The position numbers and the translations under genes were made by a program. From Acinetobacter oleivorans DR1 (GTDB lineage Bacteria; Pseudomonadota; Gammaproteobacteria; Pseudomonadales; Moraxellaceae), in the NCBI RefSeq assembly GCF_000196795.1, contig NC_014259.1:1178001-1242000 (forward strand): DNA of 64,000 nt, in the 5' to 3' direction. Below the pieces are notes generated by a model that saw only the letters and a program-made list of their open reading frames with translations, was not told the origin of the DNA and searched no databases. Position 1 is the first letter of the stretch; each line of letters begins with the position of its first letter. This document shows, one piece after another, positions 24,468 to 33,355 of this stretch.

Positions 24468-25697
24468 ATGAAAATGAAACTGTTCATGACCAGTGTTCTT
24501 AGCACAAGTTTATTGTTGACGGCATGTGGTGGAGGAAGTAGCGATGACAGCCCAGTAAGTACTAATCCATCTGGTACTCCAACCAATAATATTCAAAACC
24601 CAGTGGTTAAAGTAGATGCTTACACGAGCACCAACCTAGGATCAGTTGCTGCTGAAAGTAGTATTTTGACCTATAAAATGTTAGGTCAAAGTGGCCAAGA
24701 AGTACAGGCAACTAGTTTGGTATTCACACCAAATACACCAGCACCAGCAGGCGGTTGGCCAATTGTCGTTTGGGCACATGGCACTACGGGTGTTGCAGAT
24801 GCTTGTGCACCAAGTAAAGCAGCTTTAACAGACAGTACAAAAGATTTAATTAGTAAGTTACTTGCAGCTGGTTATGTTGTTGTTGCACCTGACTATGAAG
24901 GTTTAGGCACAGCAGGTATACATCCATTTTTAAATGTTAAAAGTGAAGCTTATTCAATTACTGATGCCGTGGTTGCAACACGTAACTATTTATCACAGCG
25001 TAATTTATTAACTTCAAAAAAATGGCTGACAGTCGGACATTCACAAGGGGGACATGCTGCGTTGAGCGCTGCACAATATGCAAGTCGTGCTCAGCTAGAC
25101 TATAAAGGTACAGTAGCGGTAGCACCTGCTTCTAATTTAGGTTTTATTTTAGTGGCTGGAGAGGCACAAGTTGCGAATCAACCAATAGGGGTTAAAATTG
25201 GAACCTATGCACAGCTTGATACCTATACGGCTTTGGTTACCGCAGGTATTCGCAACACACAGCCGAGCTTTGATTATGGACAAGTATTTACTTCACAAAT
25301 TTCAGGTATTGCCGCACAAGCAGAAACAATTTGTGCTGGGCCTTTGGAAGATGTTTTTAAAAAAGCTATGGATGATTATAAAAAAGCTAATGGTGGGACA
25401 CTTGATGGTTACACACGTACGCAACCTAACTTTATGGCAGTACCCTTGGTTAAAACATTCTTAGATAAAGATTCTCAACCTTTACAGGCAAAAGTATCTA
25501 CACCAGTCATCATTTATCAGGGGCTAGCAGATACAACAGTTCCTAAAGTAGCTACAGATATTTTGATATCTAATGCCACTGTCGTAGGTACTAAAATTAA
25601 TAGTTATGTGACTGGTAACTGGGACCATAATACGGCGATGAGTAGTAATGTAGACAACATTGTTGGAAATGTTCAGACTTTGCTAACAGCACAATAG
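24468..25697 (+). CDS. lipoprotein alpha/beta-hydrolase (secretory lipase-like)
   Basis: 409 residues. The N-terminus MKMKLFMTSVLSTSLLLTAC is a lipoprotein signal with Cys20 as the lipidated residue (lipobox LTAC), followed by a Gly/Ser linker (GGGSSDDS). The alpha/beta-hydrolase core has the nucleophile motif GHSQGG with Ser192, an oxyanion strand WPIVVWAHGTTGVADAC, and the C-terminal GNWDHNTAM likely carrying the His. LVAPDYEGLGTAG-type sequence (VVAPDYEGLG) is typical of secretory lipases (LIP family). It acts at the outer membrane or periplasm on an ester substrate; specificity is unknown. It is expressed alone, ending at a hairpin terminator. Confidence 0.85.
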   Translation: MKMKLFMTSVLSTSLLLTACGGGSSDDSPVSTNPSGTPTNNIQNPVVKVDAYTSTNLGSVAAESSILTYKMLGQSGQEVQATSLVFTPNTPAPAGGWPIVVWAHGTTGVADACAPSKAALTDSTKDLISKLLAAGYVVVAPDYEGLGTAGIHPFLNVKSEAYSITDAVVATRNYLSQRNLLTSKKWLTVGHSQGGHAALSAAQYASRAQLDYKGTVAVAPASNLGFILVAGEAQVANQPIGVKIGTYAQLDTYTALVTAGIRNTQPSFDYGQVFTSQISGIAAQAETICAGPLEDVFKKAMDDYKKANGGTLDGYTRTQPNFMAVPLVKTFLDKDSQPLQAKVSTPVIIYQGLADTTVPKVATDILISNATVVGTKINSYVTGNWDHNTAMSSNVDNIVGNVQTLLTAQ

Positions 25698-25803
25698 AGT
25701 TATTGATATTTAAAGTATTTTTAACCTTCTTGTAAGCTAAAGTGAATGATGAAAAAGTTTAAAATATAAGCTTTAAAGCAGCTTTTTTATTGATTTATAA
25801 ACA

Positions 25804-25838
25804 ATGGCTCATTTTTTATAAAACTTGAGCCATTTTTA
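25804..25838 (+). terminator. terminator after the lipoprotein lipase gene
   Basis: Stem ATGGCTCA / TGAGCCAT with a 14-nt T/A-rich loop followed by TTTTATTT, about 105 nt after the lipase stop and before glyA. Confidence 0.7.
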
Positions 25839-25881
25839 TTTAAAACTGAGCTAACTTCATTCTGTTTAATTATAAAGTTCA

Positions 25882-25890
25882 TGCTACAAT
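25882..25890 (+). promoter_or_regulatory. extended -10 element for glyA
   Basis: TGCTACAAT is TG-N-TACAAT at 25882-25890, about 55 nt before the glyA ATG. It lies inside the longer open frame that begins at 25881, which argues that the glyA start is the downstream ATG. Confidence 0.5.
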
Positions 25891-25943
25891 ATGTCGCAAT
25901 CTTAGCACGGCTTAAAAGCCCTAATTTTATAGGACCCCCGCTA

Positions 25944-27197
25944 ATGTTTGCCAATATTTCCATTTCTGAATTTGATCCAGAATTAGCTCAAGCAATTGCT
26001 TCTGAAGGTGAGCGTCAAGAAGCACATATCGAGTTAATTGCTTCTGAAAACTATTGCTCTCCTGCTGTGATGGAAGCGCAAGGATCAAAACTTACGAATA
26101 AATATGCAGAAGGTTATCCAGGTAAACGCTATTATGGCGGTTGCGAATATGTGGATATCATTGAGCAAATGGCGATTGATCGTGCTAAAGAACTTTTTGG
26201 TGCAGATTACGCAAACGTTCAACCACACGCTGGCTCACAAGCTAACTCTGCTGTTTATCTAGCACTTCTTAACCCAGGCGATACTGTTTTAGGTATGAGC
26301 TTGGCTCACGGTGGTCACTTGACTCACGGTGCTAAAGTAAGCTTCTCTGGTAAAACTTATAATGCAGTTCAATATGGTCTAAACGCTGAAACTGGCGAGA
26401 TCGATTATGAAGAAGTTGAACGCTTAGCATTAGAGCACAAGCCACGTATGATCGTTGCTGGTTTCTCTGCTTACAGCCGTGTTGTAGATTGGCAACGTTT
26501 CCGTGACATCGCGGATAAAGTTGGCGCTTACCTTTTTGTTGATATGGCTCACGTTGCAGGTCTTGTAGCTGCTGGCGTATATCCAAACCCAGTTCAAATT
26601 GCTGACGTAACTACAACTACGACTCACAAAACACTTCGTGGTCCACGTTCTGGTTTAATCCTTGCGAAAGCGAATGAAGAAATCGAGAAAAAACTTCAAT
26701 CAGCTGTATTCCCTGGTAACCAAGGTGGTCCATTGATGCATGCGATTGCTGCTAAAGCAATCTGCTTCAAAGAAGCAATGTCTGATGAGTTTAAAGCTTA
26801 CCAACAACAAGTTGTGAAAAATGCTCAAGCTATGGCTGAAGTGTTAATTGCTCGTGGTTATGACGTTGTTTCTGGTGGTACAGAAAACCACTTATTCTTG
26901 TTATCTTTAATCAAGCAAGATGTAACTGGTAAAGAGGCTGATGCTTGGTTAGGTGCTGCTCACATTACTGTGAACAAAAACTCAGTTCCAAATGACCCAC
27001 GTTCTCCATTCGTGACTTCTGGTATCCGTATCGGTACTCCAGCGGTAACAACTCGTGGTTTCGGTGAAGCTGAAGTTCGCGAACTTGCTGGTTGGATCGC
27101 TGACGTGATTGACAGCAAAGGTGACGAAAAAGTTATTGCTGATGTAAAAGCGAAAGTTGAAACTGTTTGTGCAAAATTCCCTGTATACGCACAATAA
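25944..27197 (+). CDS. glyA: serine hydroxymethyltransferase
   Basis: PLP enzyme that interconverts serine and glycine with tetrahydrofolate, the main source of one-carbon units. 417 residues, the normal length. The PLP lysine is K229 in VTTTTTHKTLRGPRSG, matching the E. coli numbering; HVAGLVAAGVYP and EYVDIIEQ are conserved. An upstream in-frame ATG at 25881 overlaps the promoter, so I use 25944 (MFANISISEFDPELAQ). The Shine-Dalgarno is weak (TAGGACC). Monocistronic, ending in a terminator shared with the convergent adeFGH operon. Confidence 0.96.
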   Translation: MFANISISEFDPELAQAIASEGERQEAHIELIASENYCSPAVMEAQGSKLTNKYAEGYPGKRYYGGCEYVDIIEQMAIDRAKELFGADYANVQPHAGSQANSAVYLALLNPGDTVLGMSLAHGGHLTHGAKVSFSGKTYNAVQYGLNAETGEIDYEEVERLALEHKPRMIVAGFSAYSRVVDWQRFRDIADKVGAYLFVDMAHVAGLVAAGVYPNPVQIADVTTTTTHKTLRGPRSGLILAKANEEIEKKLQSAVFPGNQGGPLMHAIAAKAICFKEAMSDEFKAYQQQVVKNAQAMAEVLIARGYDVVSGGTENHLFLLSLIKQDVTGKEADAWLGAAHITVNKNSVPNDPRSPFVTSGIRIGTPAVTTRGFGEAEVRELAGWIADVIDSKGDEKVIADVKAKVETVCAKFPVYAQ

Positions 27198-27208
27198 GTT
27201 GTAAATAT

Positions 27209-27237
27209 AAAAAAAGCGCCGTATGGCGCTTTTTTTA
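27209..27237. terminator. shared terminator between glyA and adeH
   Basis: AGCGCC-gtat-GGCGCT stem between A- and T-tracts, located between the convergent stops of glyA (27197) and adeH (27260); works in both directions. Confidence 0.88.
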
Positions 27238-27259
27238 TATCAAGTTAATTAGATAAGAA

Positions 27260-28735
27260 TTAACTTTCAGATTTTACCGATGACGCGAAACTATGCCAGC
27301 CACCACCTAATGCACGGATTAAATTTACACTAGCCATCATTCTAGTGCCGTTAAGCTGTGCAGAAAGTTGTTCTTGTTGCAAAATAGTCCGATCTGAATC
27401 AATCACATCAAGATAGCTAATCGCACCTTCTCGATAACGTAGATGAGAAAGCTGATTTGCATGACGAGAAGAAGATAGCGCTTGGCTTTGAGCCTGAATT
27501 TGCTGATCGAGAATTCTTTGGTCAGATAAACCATTTTCAACTTCGCGAAATGCGTTTAGTACAGTTTGGCGATAGTTTGCGACGCTTTCTTCATAGGCAG
27601 CTCGCGCTTGAGCGACTCCAGCTTTACGTTGTCCGCCGTCAAATAATGGCAAAGATAAAATAGTGCCTGCGACTGGACCAAGTAAGAATGTACGGCTCGA
27701 CCATTTACCTAAATCACCTAAAGTTGAAGATTCATAACCGAGTGCACCTGTCAGGTCTAGTTTCGGGAAGAAAGCAGCGCGTGCAATTCCAATACGTGCA
27801 TTATCTGCTGCCATAGCACGCTCGGCAGCAGCAATATCAGGTCGTCTTTCAAGTAAAGCTGAAGGTAAACCTGCTGGCAGACGGAGGCTGTTTGCAGTTA
27901 ATGGTTGAATTACCAAGCTAAAATCAGCAGGTGTTTTGCCTAACAATACTGCAAGTGCATGCTCTGCATTGGCTCGGTTACGAGCAATGTTCAGTGCATT
28001 GGTTTGGGCGGTAGCCAGTTCAGTTTGTGCGCGAGAAACATCTAATTCACTGACCAAACCATTCTTAAATCGGGTTTGAACTAAGTCACGTGTCTCGCCA
28101 AGCAGTTTAATAGTGCGATTATAAATTGCTTGTTCAGCGTCAAGCTGACGAATGAGAAAGTAACCTTGGGCAACATCTGCTTGTAAAGCTAAAAGTGTCG
28201 ACTGATATAAAGCTTCTTGTTGCTGTACATCAGCTGTTGCTGCATTGACACTACTGGCGATACGACCAAATAAATCGAGCTCATATGAAACATTCGCTTG
28301 AGCACGCCATAAGGTTTGTGCAGATGTATGGGCATTTTCATCTAAACCTAGTGAAGCAGGAGAGGGTTTTTGACGAGTTGGACCAAAGCCAGCATCAATA
28401 CTTGGCAAACGTTCAGCTTGTGCTGCTGAACGTAACGCACGTGAAGCTTGAATATTAGCTGCTGCCGCTTTAAGACTTTGGTTTCCAGAAATGGCTTGTT
28501 GTTCGAGCTCATTCAATTGAGCATCATTAAAAACACGCCACCATTCACCTCGAATCTGCTGATCGGCAGGTTGGGCAATTTTCCAATTATTGTCTTCAAA
28601 TTTAGGATCAGACTCTTTAAATTTGACTGGAACTATCACCTTTGCAGGTTGATATTCTGGAGCCAAAGAGCAGCCTGCAAGCAGCAGGCTTCCCATGAGT
28701 GAGGACAATAATAAGCTTTGTTTTGTTGTAGCCAT
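27260..28735 (-). CDS. adeH: RND efflux outer membrane channel AdeH
   Basis: TolC-like outer membrane factor of the AdeFGH pump. 491 residues with lipoprotein signal MATTKQSLLLSSLMGSLLLAGC (Cys22), then two repeats with the OMF pattern, e.g. GLVSELDVSRAQTELATAQTNALNIARNRANAEHALAVLLG and GEIxxxD-like YREGAISYLDVIDSDRTILQQEQ. It follows adeG by 12 nt; the adeG stop TAA runs straight into its AAGGAGG Shine-Dalgarno. An in-frame TTG one codon upstream is not used in my call. Third gene of the operon adeF-adeG-adeH. Confidence 0.93.
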   Translation of the reverse strand: MATTKQSLLLSSLMGSLLLAGCSLAPEYQPAKVIVPVKFKESDPKFEDNNWKIAQPADQQIRGEWWRVFNDAQLNELEQQAISGNQSLKAAAANIQASRALRSAAQAERLPSIDAGFGPTRQKPSPASLGLDENAHTSAQTLWRAQANVSYELDLFGRIASSVNAATADVQQQEALYQSTLLALQADVAQGYFLIRQLDAEQAIYNRTIKLLGETRDLVQTRFKNGLVSELDVSRAQTELATAQTNALNIARNRANAEHALAVLLGKTPADFSLVIQPLTANSLRLPAGLPSALLERRPDIAAAERAMAADNARIGIARAAFFPKLDLTGALGYESSTLGDLGKWSSRTFLLGPVAGTILSLPLFDGGQRKAGVAQARAAYEESVANYRQTVLNAFREVENGLSDQRILDQQIQAQSQALSSSRHANQLSHLRYREGAISYLDVIDSDRTILQQEQLSAQLNGTRMMASVNLIRALGGGWHSFASSVKSES

Positions 28736-28747
28736 CAAATATCCTCC

Positions 28748-31700
28748 TTAATGATCATGTGGGGTAGATAAAGGCGCTTCATGAACTGCTGCCGAATGCA
28801 ATTTATGTTTACTGTTCAGTGTGCGAATCAGGACATAAAAGGCAGGGGTCAGGAACAAACCAAACAGCGTTACACCGATCATGCCGAAGAACACCGCAAT
28901 ACCCATGGCATGACGCATTTCAGAACCTGCACCAGTTGAGGTAACAAGTGGGACTACACCCATAATGAATGCAATAGAAGTCATTAAAATTGGACGTAAA
29001 CGTAGACGACTTGCTTCAACCGCTGCTTTAAAAGCAGTCGCCCCTTGCATTTCAAGTTCCCGCGCAAATTCGACAATTAAGATGGCATTTTTACAGGCCA
29101 GCCCGACCAGTACCATCAGACCAATTTGGGTAAAGATGTTGTTATCTCCACCTGTCAGCCAAACACCCGTCAGAGCTGCCAGGATTCCCATCGGTACAAT
29201 TAAAATTACAGCTAAAGGCAAAGTTAGACTTTCATATTGAGCGGCTAAAACTAAGAACACCAGTAAAACGCTAATTGGGAATACCCAGAGTCCTGCATTA
29301 CCAGCCAAGATTTTTTGGTAAGTTAAATCTGTCCATTCAAACTTAATACCACGTGGTAGAGTTTGAGCAGCAATACGTTCAACCGCAGCTTCTGCTTGGC
29401 TAGATGAATAACCCGGTGCAGGGCCACCGTTAATATCGGCTGATGTGTAACCGTTATAACGAACTACCATTTCTGGACCATAGGTTTGAGTTACATTCAC
29501 CAATGAAGATAAAGGCACCATTTGTCCCGCACTGTTTCGGGTTTTAAGCTGCAAAATATCTTCAGGATTAGCACGGAAAGGGGCATCTGCCTGTGCTCGA
29601 ACCTGATAAACACGTCCAAAGCGGTTAAAGTCGTTAACGTACTGAGAACCTAAATAAATCTGCATGGTGTTGAAAACATCAGTCACAGCAACACCTTGTT
29701 GTTTGGCTTTTACACGGTCCAGATCTACGTTCAGCTGAGGTACGTTAATTTGATAACTTGAGAACATTGGACCCAGTTCAGGGGCTGATTGTGCTGCTTT
29801 CATAAAGTTTTGTGCAGCATCATTCAATGCTGAATAGCCTAAGGCACCTCGGTCTTCGAGTTGAAGTTTAAAGCCGCCCATGGTGCCTAAGCCCATCACT
29901 GGTGGGGGTGGGAAAACCGCAATATAGGCATCTTGAATGGCTGAATATTTCTGGTTGAGCGCACCAGCAATTGCATTTGCAGATAAGTCTTTGGCCTTAC
30001 GTTCATCGAATGGCTTTAAGGTCACAAAGACAATACCGGCACTTGAGCTATTGGTAAAACCGTTAATTGATAGGCCAGGGAAGGCAACTGCACTTTCTAC
30101 ACCAGGCTGTTTAAGAGCAGTGTCACTCATTTTACGAATGACAGCTTCAGTACGATCTAAAGACGCGCCATTTGGTAATTGAGCAAAGCTAATCAAATAT
30201 TGTTTGTCTTGAGCGGGAACAAAGCCACCCGGAACAATATAAGAAATACCAACCGTTAAGCCTAGAAGAGCAGCATATACACCCATTGCCGATGCTTTAT
30301 GAGAGATAACACGACTTACGCCTTTACCATAGTTGTCTGACGCTCGGGTAAATACGCGGTTAAACAGCGCAAAGAAACGTCCAAATACACGGTTCATAAG
30401 GCGGGTTAATGCATCAGGTTTAGCATCATGTCCTTTCAGTAACATGGCTGCTAAAGCAGGAGATAGAGTAAGGGAGTTAAATGCCGAAATGACTGTTGAA
30501 ATGGCAATGGTCATGGCAAATTGTTTATAGAACTGGCCTGTTAAGCCTGTCATAAAGGCGAGTGGAACGAATACGGCAACAAGCGTTAAAGCAATGGCAA
30601 TAATCGGTCCGCTCACTTCTCTCATCGCGCGATAAGTTGCATCTCTTGGGCTTAAGCCTGCTTCAATATTCCTCTCGACATTTTCGACGACGACAATGGC
30701 GTCATCGACCACAATCCCGATGGCAAGTACCATCCCGAACAGAGAAAGCGCATTGATCGAGTAACCAAAAGCAAGCATGAGCGCGAATGTACCAATAATT
30801 GAAACTGGTACAGCAAGTAATGGAATGATTGAAGCACGCCATGTTTGTAAGAATAAAATCACAACCACAACAACTAGTGCAATCGCTTCAAGCAAGGTAT
30901 GAACAACCGCTTTAATACTGGCACGTACGAACTGGGTTGGATCGTAAACAATGTCGTATTTAATTGAAGATGGAAAATCTTTTGAAAGTTCTTTCATCGT
31001 GCTACGCACTTGATCCGAAACTTGCAAAGCATTAGCGCCTGGCGCTTGGAAAATTGGAATAGCAACCGCTTGTTTATTATCGAGTAATGAACGCAAGCCA
31101 TATTGTGAAGCTGCAAGTTCAACGCGTGCAACATCACCTAAGCGGGTAACAGCGCCATCAGGAGCAGTTTTTAAAATGATATCTGAGAATTCTTGCTCAG
31201 TCGTTAAACGCCCTTGAGCGTTCACTGAAAGTTGTACAGGAGAATTTGTTGGCGATGCACCAATGGTACCTGCTGCAACTTGAATGTTTTGTTCACGGAT
31301 TGCACTCACAATTTCAGTTGCTGTGAGATTACGTTGCGCTACTTTTTGTGGGTCGAGCCATACACGCATTGCGTAGTCACCCGAACCAAATAAACCGACT
31401 TCACCTACACCTTGTAAGCGTGCCAAACGGTCTTTTACGTTGAGCACCGCGTAGTTACGTAAGTAGGTCATGTCATAGCGATTATCTGGTGAAGTCAGAT
31501 GTACAACCATAGTTAAAGTAGGTGAGCTTTTTAACGTAGTGACACCTAAACGCTGTACGTCTTCAGGTAAGCGAGGCATGGCCTGAGATACACGGTTTTG
31601 AACCAATTGCTGAGCTTTGTCTGGGTCAATACCAAGCTTAAAGTTCACCGTAATGGTTAAGTTACCGTCACTGTTTGCCTGAGATTGCATATACAGCATG

Positions 31701-31927
31701 TCTTCAACGCCGTTGATGGATTCTTCAAGCGGAGAAGCAACAGTTTCAGCAATTACTTTCGGGTTTGCACCCGGATATTGAGCACGTACCACCACAGATG
31801 GTGGAACAACTTCCGGATATTCTGAAATAGGTAATTTAAATACCGACAGTAAACCGGCAAGTAGAATCAATACTGATAACACACCAGCAAAGATCGGCCG
31901 ATCAATAAAAAATTTAGAAATATTCAT
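28748..31927 (-). CDS. adeG: RND efflux pump inner membrane transporter AdeG
   Basis: Proton-driven multidrug exporter of the HAE-1 RND family, 1059 residues with 12 predicted membrane helices and two large periplasmic loops. The helix-4 motif GIVVDDAIVVVENVERNIEAGL carries the paired Asp of the proton relay, and the N-terminal MNISKFFIDRPIFAGVLSVLILLAGL is characteristic. It lies between the membrane-fusion protein AdeF and the channel AdeH. The pump exports several antibiotic classes when overexpressed in A. baumannii. Its identity rests on gene order, length and the divergent LysR gene adeL; AdeIJK and AdeABC were considered and fit worse. Confidence 0.92.
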   Translation of the reverse strand: MNISKFFIDRPIFAGVLSVLILLAGLLSVFKLPISEYPEVVPPSVVVRAQYPGANPKVIAETVASPLEESINGVEDMLYMQSQANSDGNLTITVNFKLGIDPDKAQQLVQNRVSQAMPRLPEDVQRLGVTTLKSSPTLTMVVHLTSPDNRYDMTYLRNYAVLNVKDRLARLQGVGEVGLFGSGDYAMRVWLDPQKVAQRNLTATEIVSAIREQNIQVAAGTIGASPTNSPVQLSVNAQGRLTTEQEFSDIILKTAPDGAVTRLGDVARVELAASQYGLRSLLDNKQAVAIPIFQAPGANALQVSDQVRSTMKELSKDFPSSIKYDIVYDPTQFVRASIKAVVHTLLEAIALVVVVVILFLQTWRASIIPLLAVPVSIIGTFALMLAFGYSINALSLFGMVLAIGIVVDDAIVVVENVERNIEAGLSPRDATYRAMREVSGPIIAIALTLVAVFVPLAFMTGLTGQFYKQFAMTIAISTVISAFNSLTLSPALAAMLLKGHDAKPDALTRLMNRVFGRFFALFNRVFTRASDNYGKGVSRVISHKASAMGVYAALLGLTVGISYIVPGGFVPAQDKQYLISFAQLPNGASLDRTEAVIRKMSDTALKQPGVESAVAFPGLSINGFTNSSSAGIVFVTLKPFDERKAKDLSANAIAGALNQKYSAIQDAYIAVFPPPPVMGLGTMGGFKLQLEDRGALGYSALNDAAQNFMKAAQSAPELGPMFSSYQINVPQLNVDLDRVKAKQQGVAVTDVFNTMQIYLGSQYVNDFNRFGRVYQVRAQADAPFRANPEDILQLKTRNSAGQMVPLSSLVNVTQTYGPEMVVRYNGYTSADINGGPAPGYSSSQAEAAVERIAAQTLPRGIKFEWTDLTYQKILAGNAGLWVFPISVLLVFLVLAAQYESLTLPLAVILIVPMGILAALTGVWLTGGDNNIFTQIGLMVLVGLACKNAILIVEFARELEMQGATAFKAAVEASRLRLRPILMTSIAFIMGVVPLVTSTGAGSEMRHAMGIAVFFGMIGVTLFGLFLTPAFYVLIRTLNSKHKLHSAAVHEAPLSTPHDH

Positions 31928-31933
31928 ATGTGA

Positions 31934-33154
31934 TTAACCTTTTGCCGGAGTTGATGTTTTTTCTGTTGGCTGAGGTTGAGGAGTAGTGCTGCTCGCAGTG
32001 ATTTGTGCATTTGGCATTGGAACAAGATGCGGGGTAACAGGGTCACCCGGACGAATCCGCTGTAAACCATTTACAACAATACGGTCACCCGCTTGTAATC
32101 CGCTATTTACGATTTGCAAGCCATCTTGTTGTGTGCCAAGTTTTACTTCACGGTAAGCGGTCTGATTTTTAGCGTCGACTACCACAACAAAACGCTTATC
32201 TTGATCGACCCCGACCGCGGTTGGACTAATCAAAATTGCTGAACGAGGTTGACCACCACCCAGACGGATTCGAGCATATAAACCCGGTAATAAAACTCCG
32301 TTTGGATTGTCGAAAGTTGCGCGGACACGAATCGTACCTGAGGTTGTATCTAGGTTATTGTCGATTGAGTTGATGACTCCTTCACGAGAAAACCCAGTTT
32401 CATTGGCAAGTCCCATATAGACAGGAACTTGTGCTGAATTACGTTGATTACTGATGTATTTGAGGTAAGTTTGTTCATCAACATCGAAAGATGCGTAGAG
32501 GCGAGATACAGACACCAAACTTGTTAAAACCTGTGCTCCATTACCCGCAGAGACCACGTTGCCCACAGTCACTTCGGCACGAGAAATTCGACCACTGACT
32601 GGTGCAGTAATGCGGGTGTACTCAAGATTTAAACGGGCAGATTGAACGGCTGCTCTAGCGGCTTGCAGGTTGGCACTGGCTGAGCGTGCATCATTTTCAG
32701 CTAGATCTAACTCTTGACGAGATACAGCATTACTTTGAATTAAACGTTGAATACGAGAAAGATTAGAACCTGTATAAGTCACTTGTGCTTCAGCTGAAGC
32801 AAGTTGAGCTTGGGCACGATTGAGTTCTGCTTCGAAAGGACGCGGATCAATGGTAAAAAGTAATTCGCCTTTTCTAACCAGACTGCCATCTTTGAAGTGT
32901 ACGGAAATGAGTTTACCTGAAACCTGTGGCCGAATATCGACTTGATCAATGGCTTCTAAGCGACCGGAATATTCTTGCCAATCGGTAATGGTTTTGCTGA
33001 TGACATTAGAAATATCAACAGTAGCAGCTTGTTGAGCTGTGGTCGGTGCAGCTTTTGCATCGGCATTTTCATGTAAAAACATAAAACTGCCACCCGTTGC
33101 CAAAATGGCGACAAAGATGGCAGACAGCGCAAACTGTTTGCGGGAAAATGACAT
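31934..33154 (-). CDS. adeF: RND efflux membrane fusion protein AdeF
   Basis: Periplasmic adaptor linking AdeG to AdeH. 406 residues with an N-terminal membrane anchor (FALSAIFVAILATGGSFMF), then an HlyD-type layout: lipoyl half-motif QVDIRPQVSGKLISVHFKDGSLVRKGELLFTIDP, an alpha-hairpin, the second lipoyl half LEYTRITAPVSGRISRAEVTVGNVVS and beta-barrel and membrane-proximal domains. The start ATG follows AGGAG at 6 nt. It is the first gene of the operon and is divergent from adeL. A. baumannii AdeF has the same length to my knowledge. Confidence 0.92.
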   Translation of the reverse strand: MSFSRKQFALSAIFVAILATGGSFMFLHENADAKAAPTTAQQAATVDISNVISKTITDWQEYSGRLEAIDQVDIRPQVSGKLISVHFKDGSLVRKGELLFTIDPRPFEAELNRAQAQLASAEAQVTYTGSNLSRIQRLIQSNAVSRQELDLAENDARSASANLQAARAAVQSARLNLEYTRITAPVSGRISRAEVTVGNVVSAGNGAQVLTSLVSVSRLYASFDVDEQTYLKYISNQRNSAQVPVYMGLANETGFSREGVINSIDNNLDTTSGTIRVRATFDNPNGVLLPGLYARIRLGGGQPRSAILISPTAVGVDQDKRFVVVVDAKNQTAYREVKLGTQQDGLQIVNSGLQAGDRIVVNGLQRIRPGDPVTPHLVPMPNAQITASSTTPQPQPTEKTSTPAKG

Positions 33155-33251
33155 GAGGTGCTCCTACTTATTTGGATACCTGTTTTCAGACTTTTAATTA
33201 TGGTCCGTATGGGAGAAACAGGGTTTATGGGATGAACGGAGCATAAAAGTT

Positions 33252-33257
33252 TGTCAA
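33252..33257 (-). promoter_or_regulatory. -35 element of the adeFGH promoter
   Basis: TTGACA (minus strand) sits 3 nt from the AdeL candidate site. No good -10 follows at 17 nt (CATCCC there), which suits an activator-dependent promoter. Confidence 0.5.
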
Positions 33258-33259
33258 TT

Positions 33260-33295
33260 ACGAATAAATATATTAAATTCGATAACACTATTCGT
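33260..33295 (-). promoter_or_regulatory. candidate AdeL (LysR) operator
   Basis: CGAAT-N11-ATTCG at 33261-33281 is a perfect inverted repeat with the T-N11-A core expected of LysR-type recognition sites. A third half-site ATTCG lies at 33290-33294, with outer flanks ACGAATA and TATTCGT. It lies in the 200-bp region between adeF and adeL, just upstream of the -35 element of adeFGH. Confidence 0.6.
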
Positions 33296-33355
33296 ATTTT
33301 TATAACAATTGATGTGTTTGAATGAAAAAATGCATTAATTGATAGGAGTGTGCGT

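Noticed and set aside
27260..33154. AdeIJK identity for the RND operon
   Set aside because: AdeI as I remember it begins with a lipoprotein signal and differs throughout, and AdeIJK lacks a divergent LysR gene; gene order, AdeG length of 1059 and adeL point to AdeFGH.
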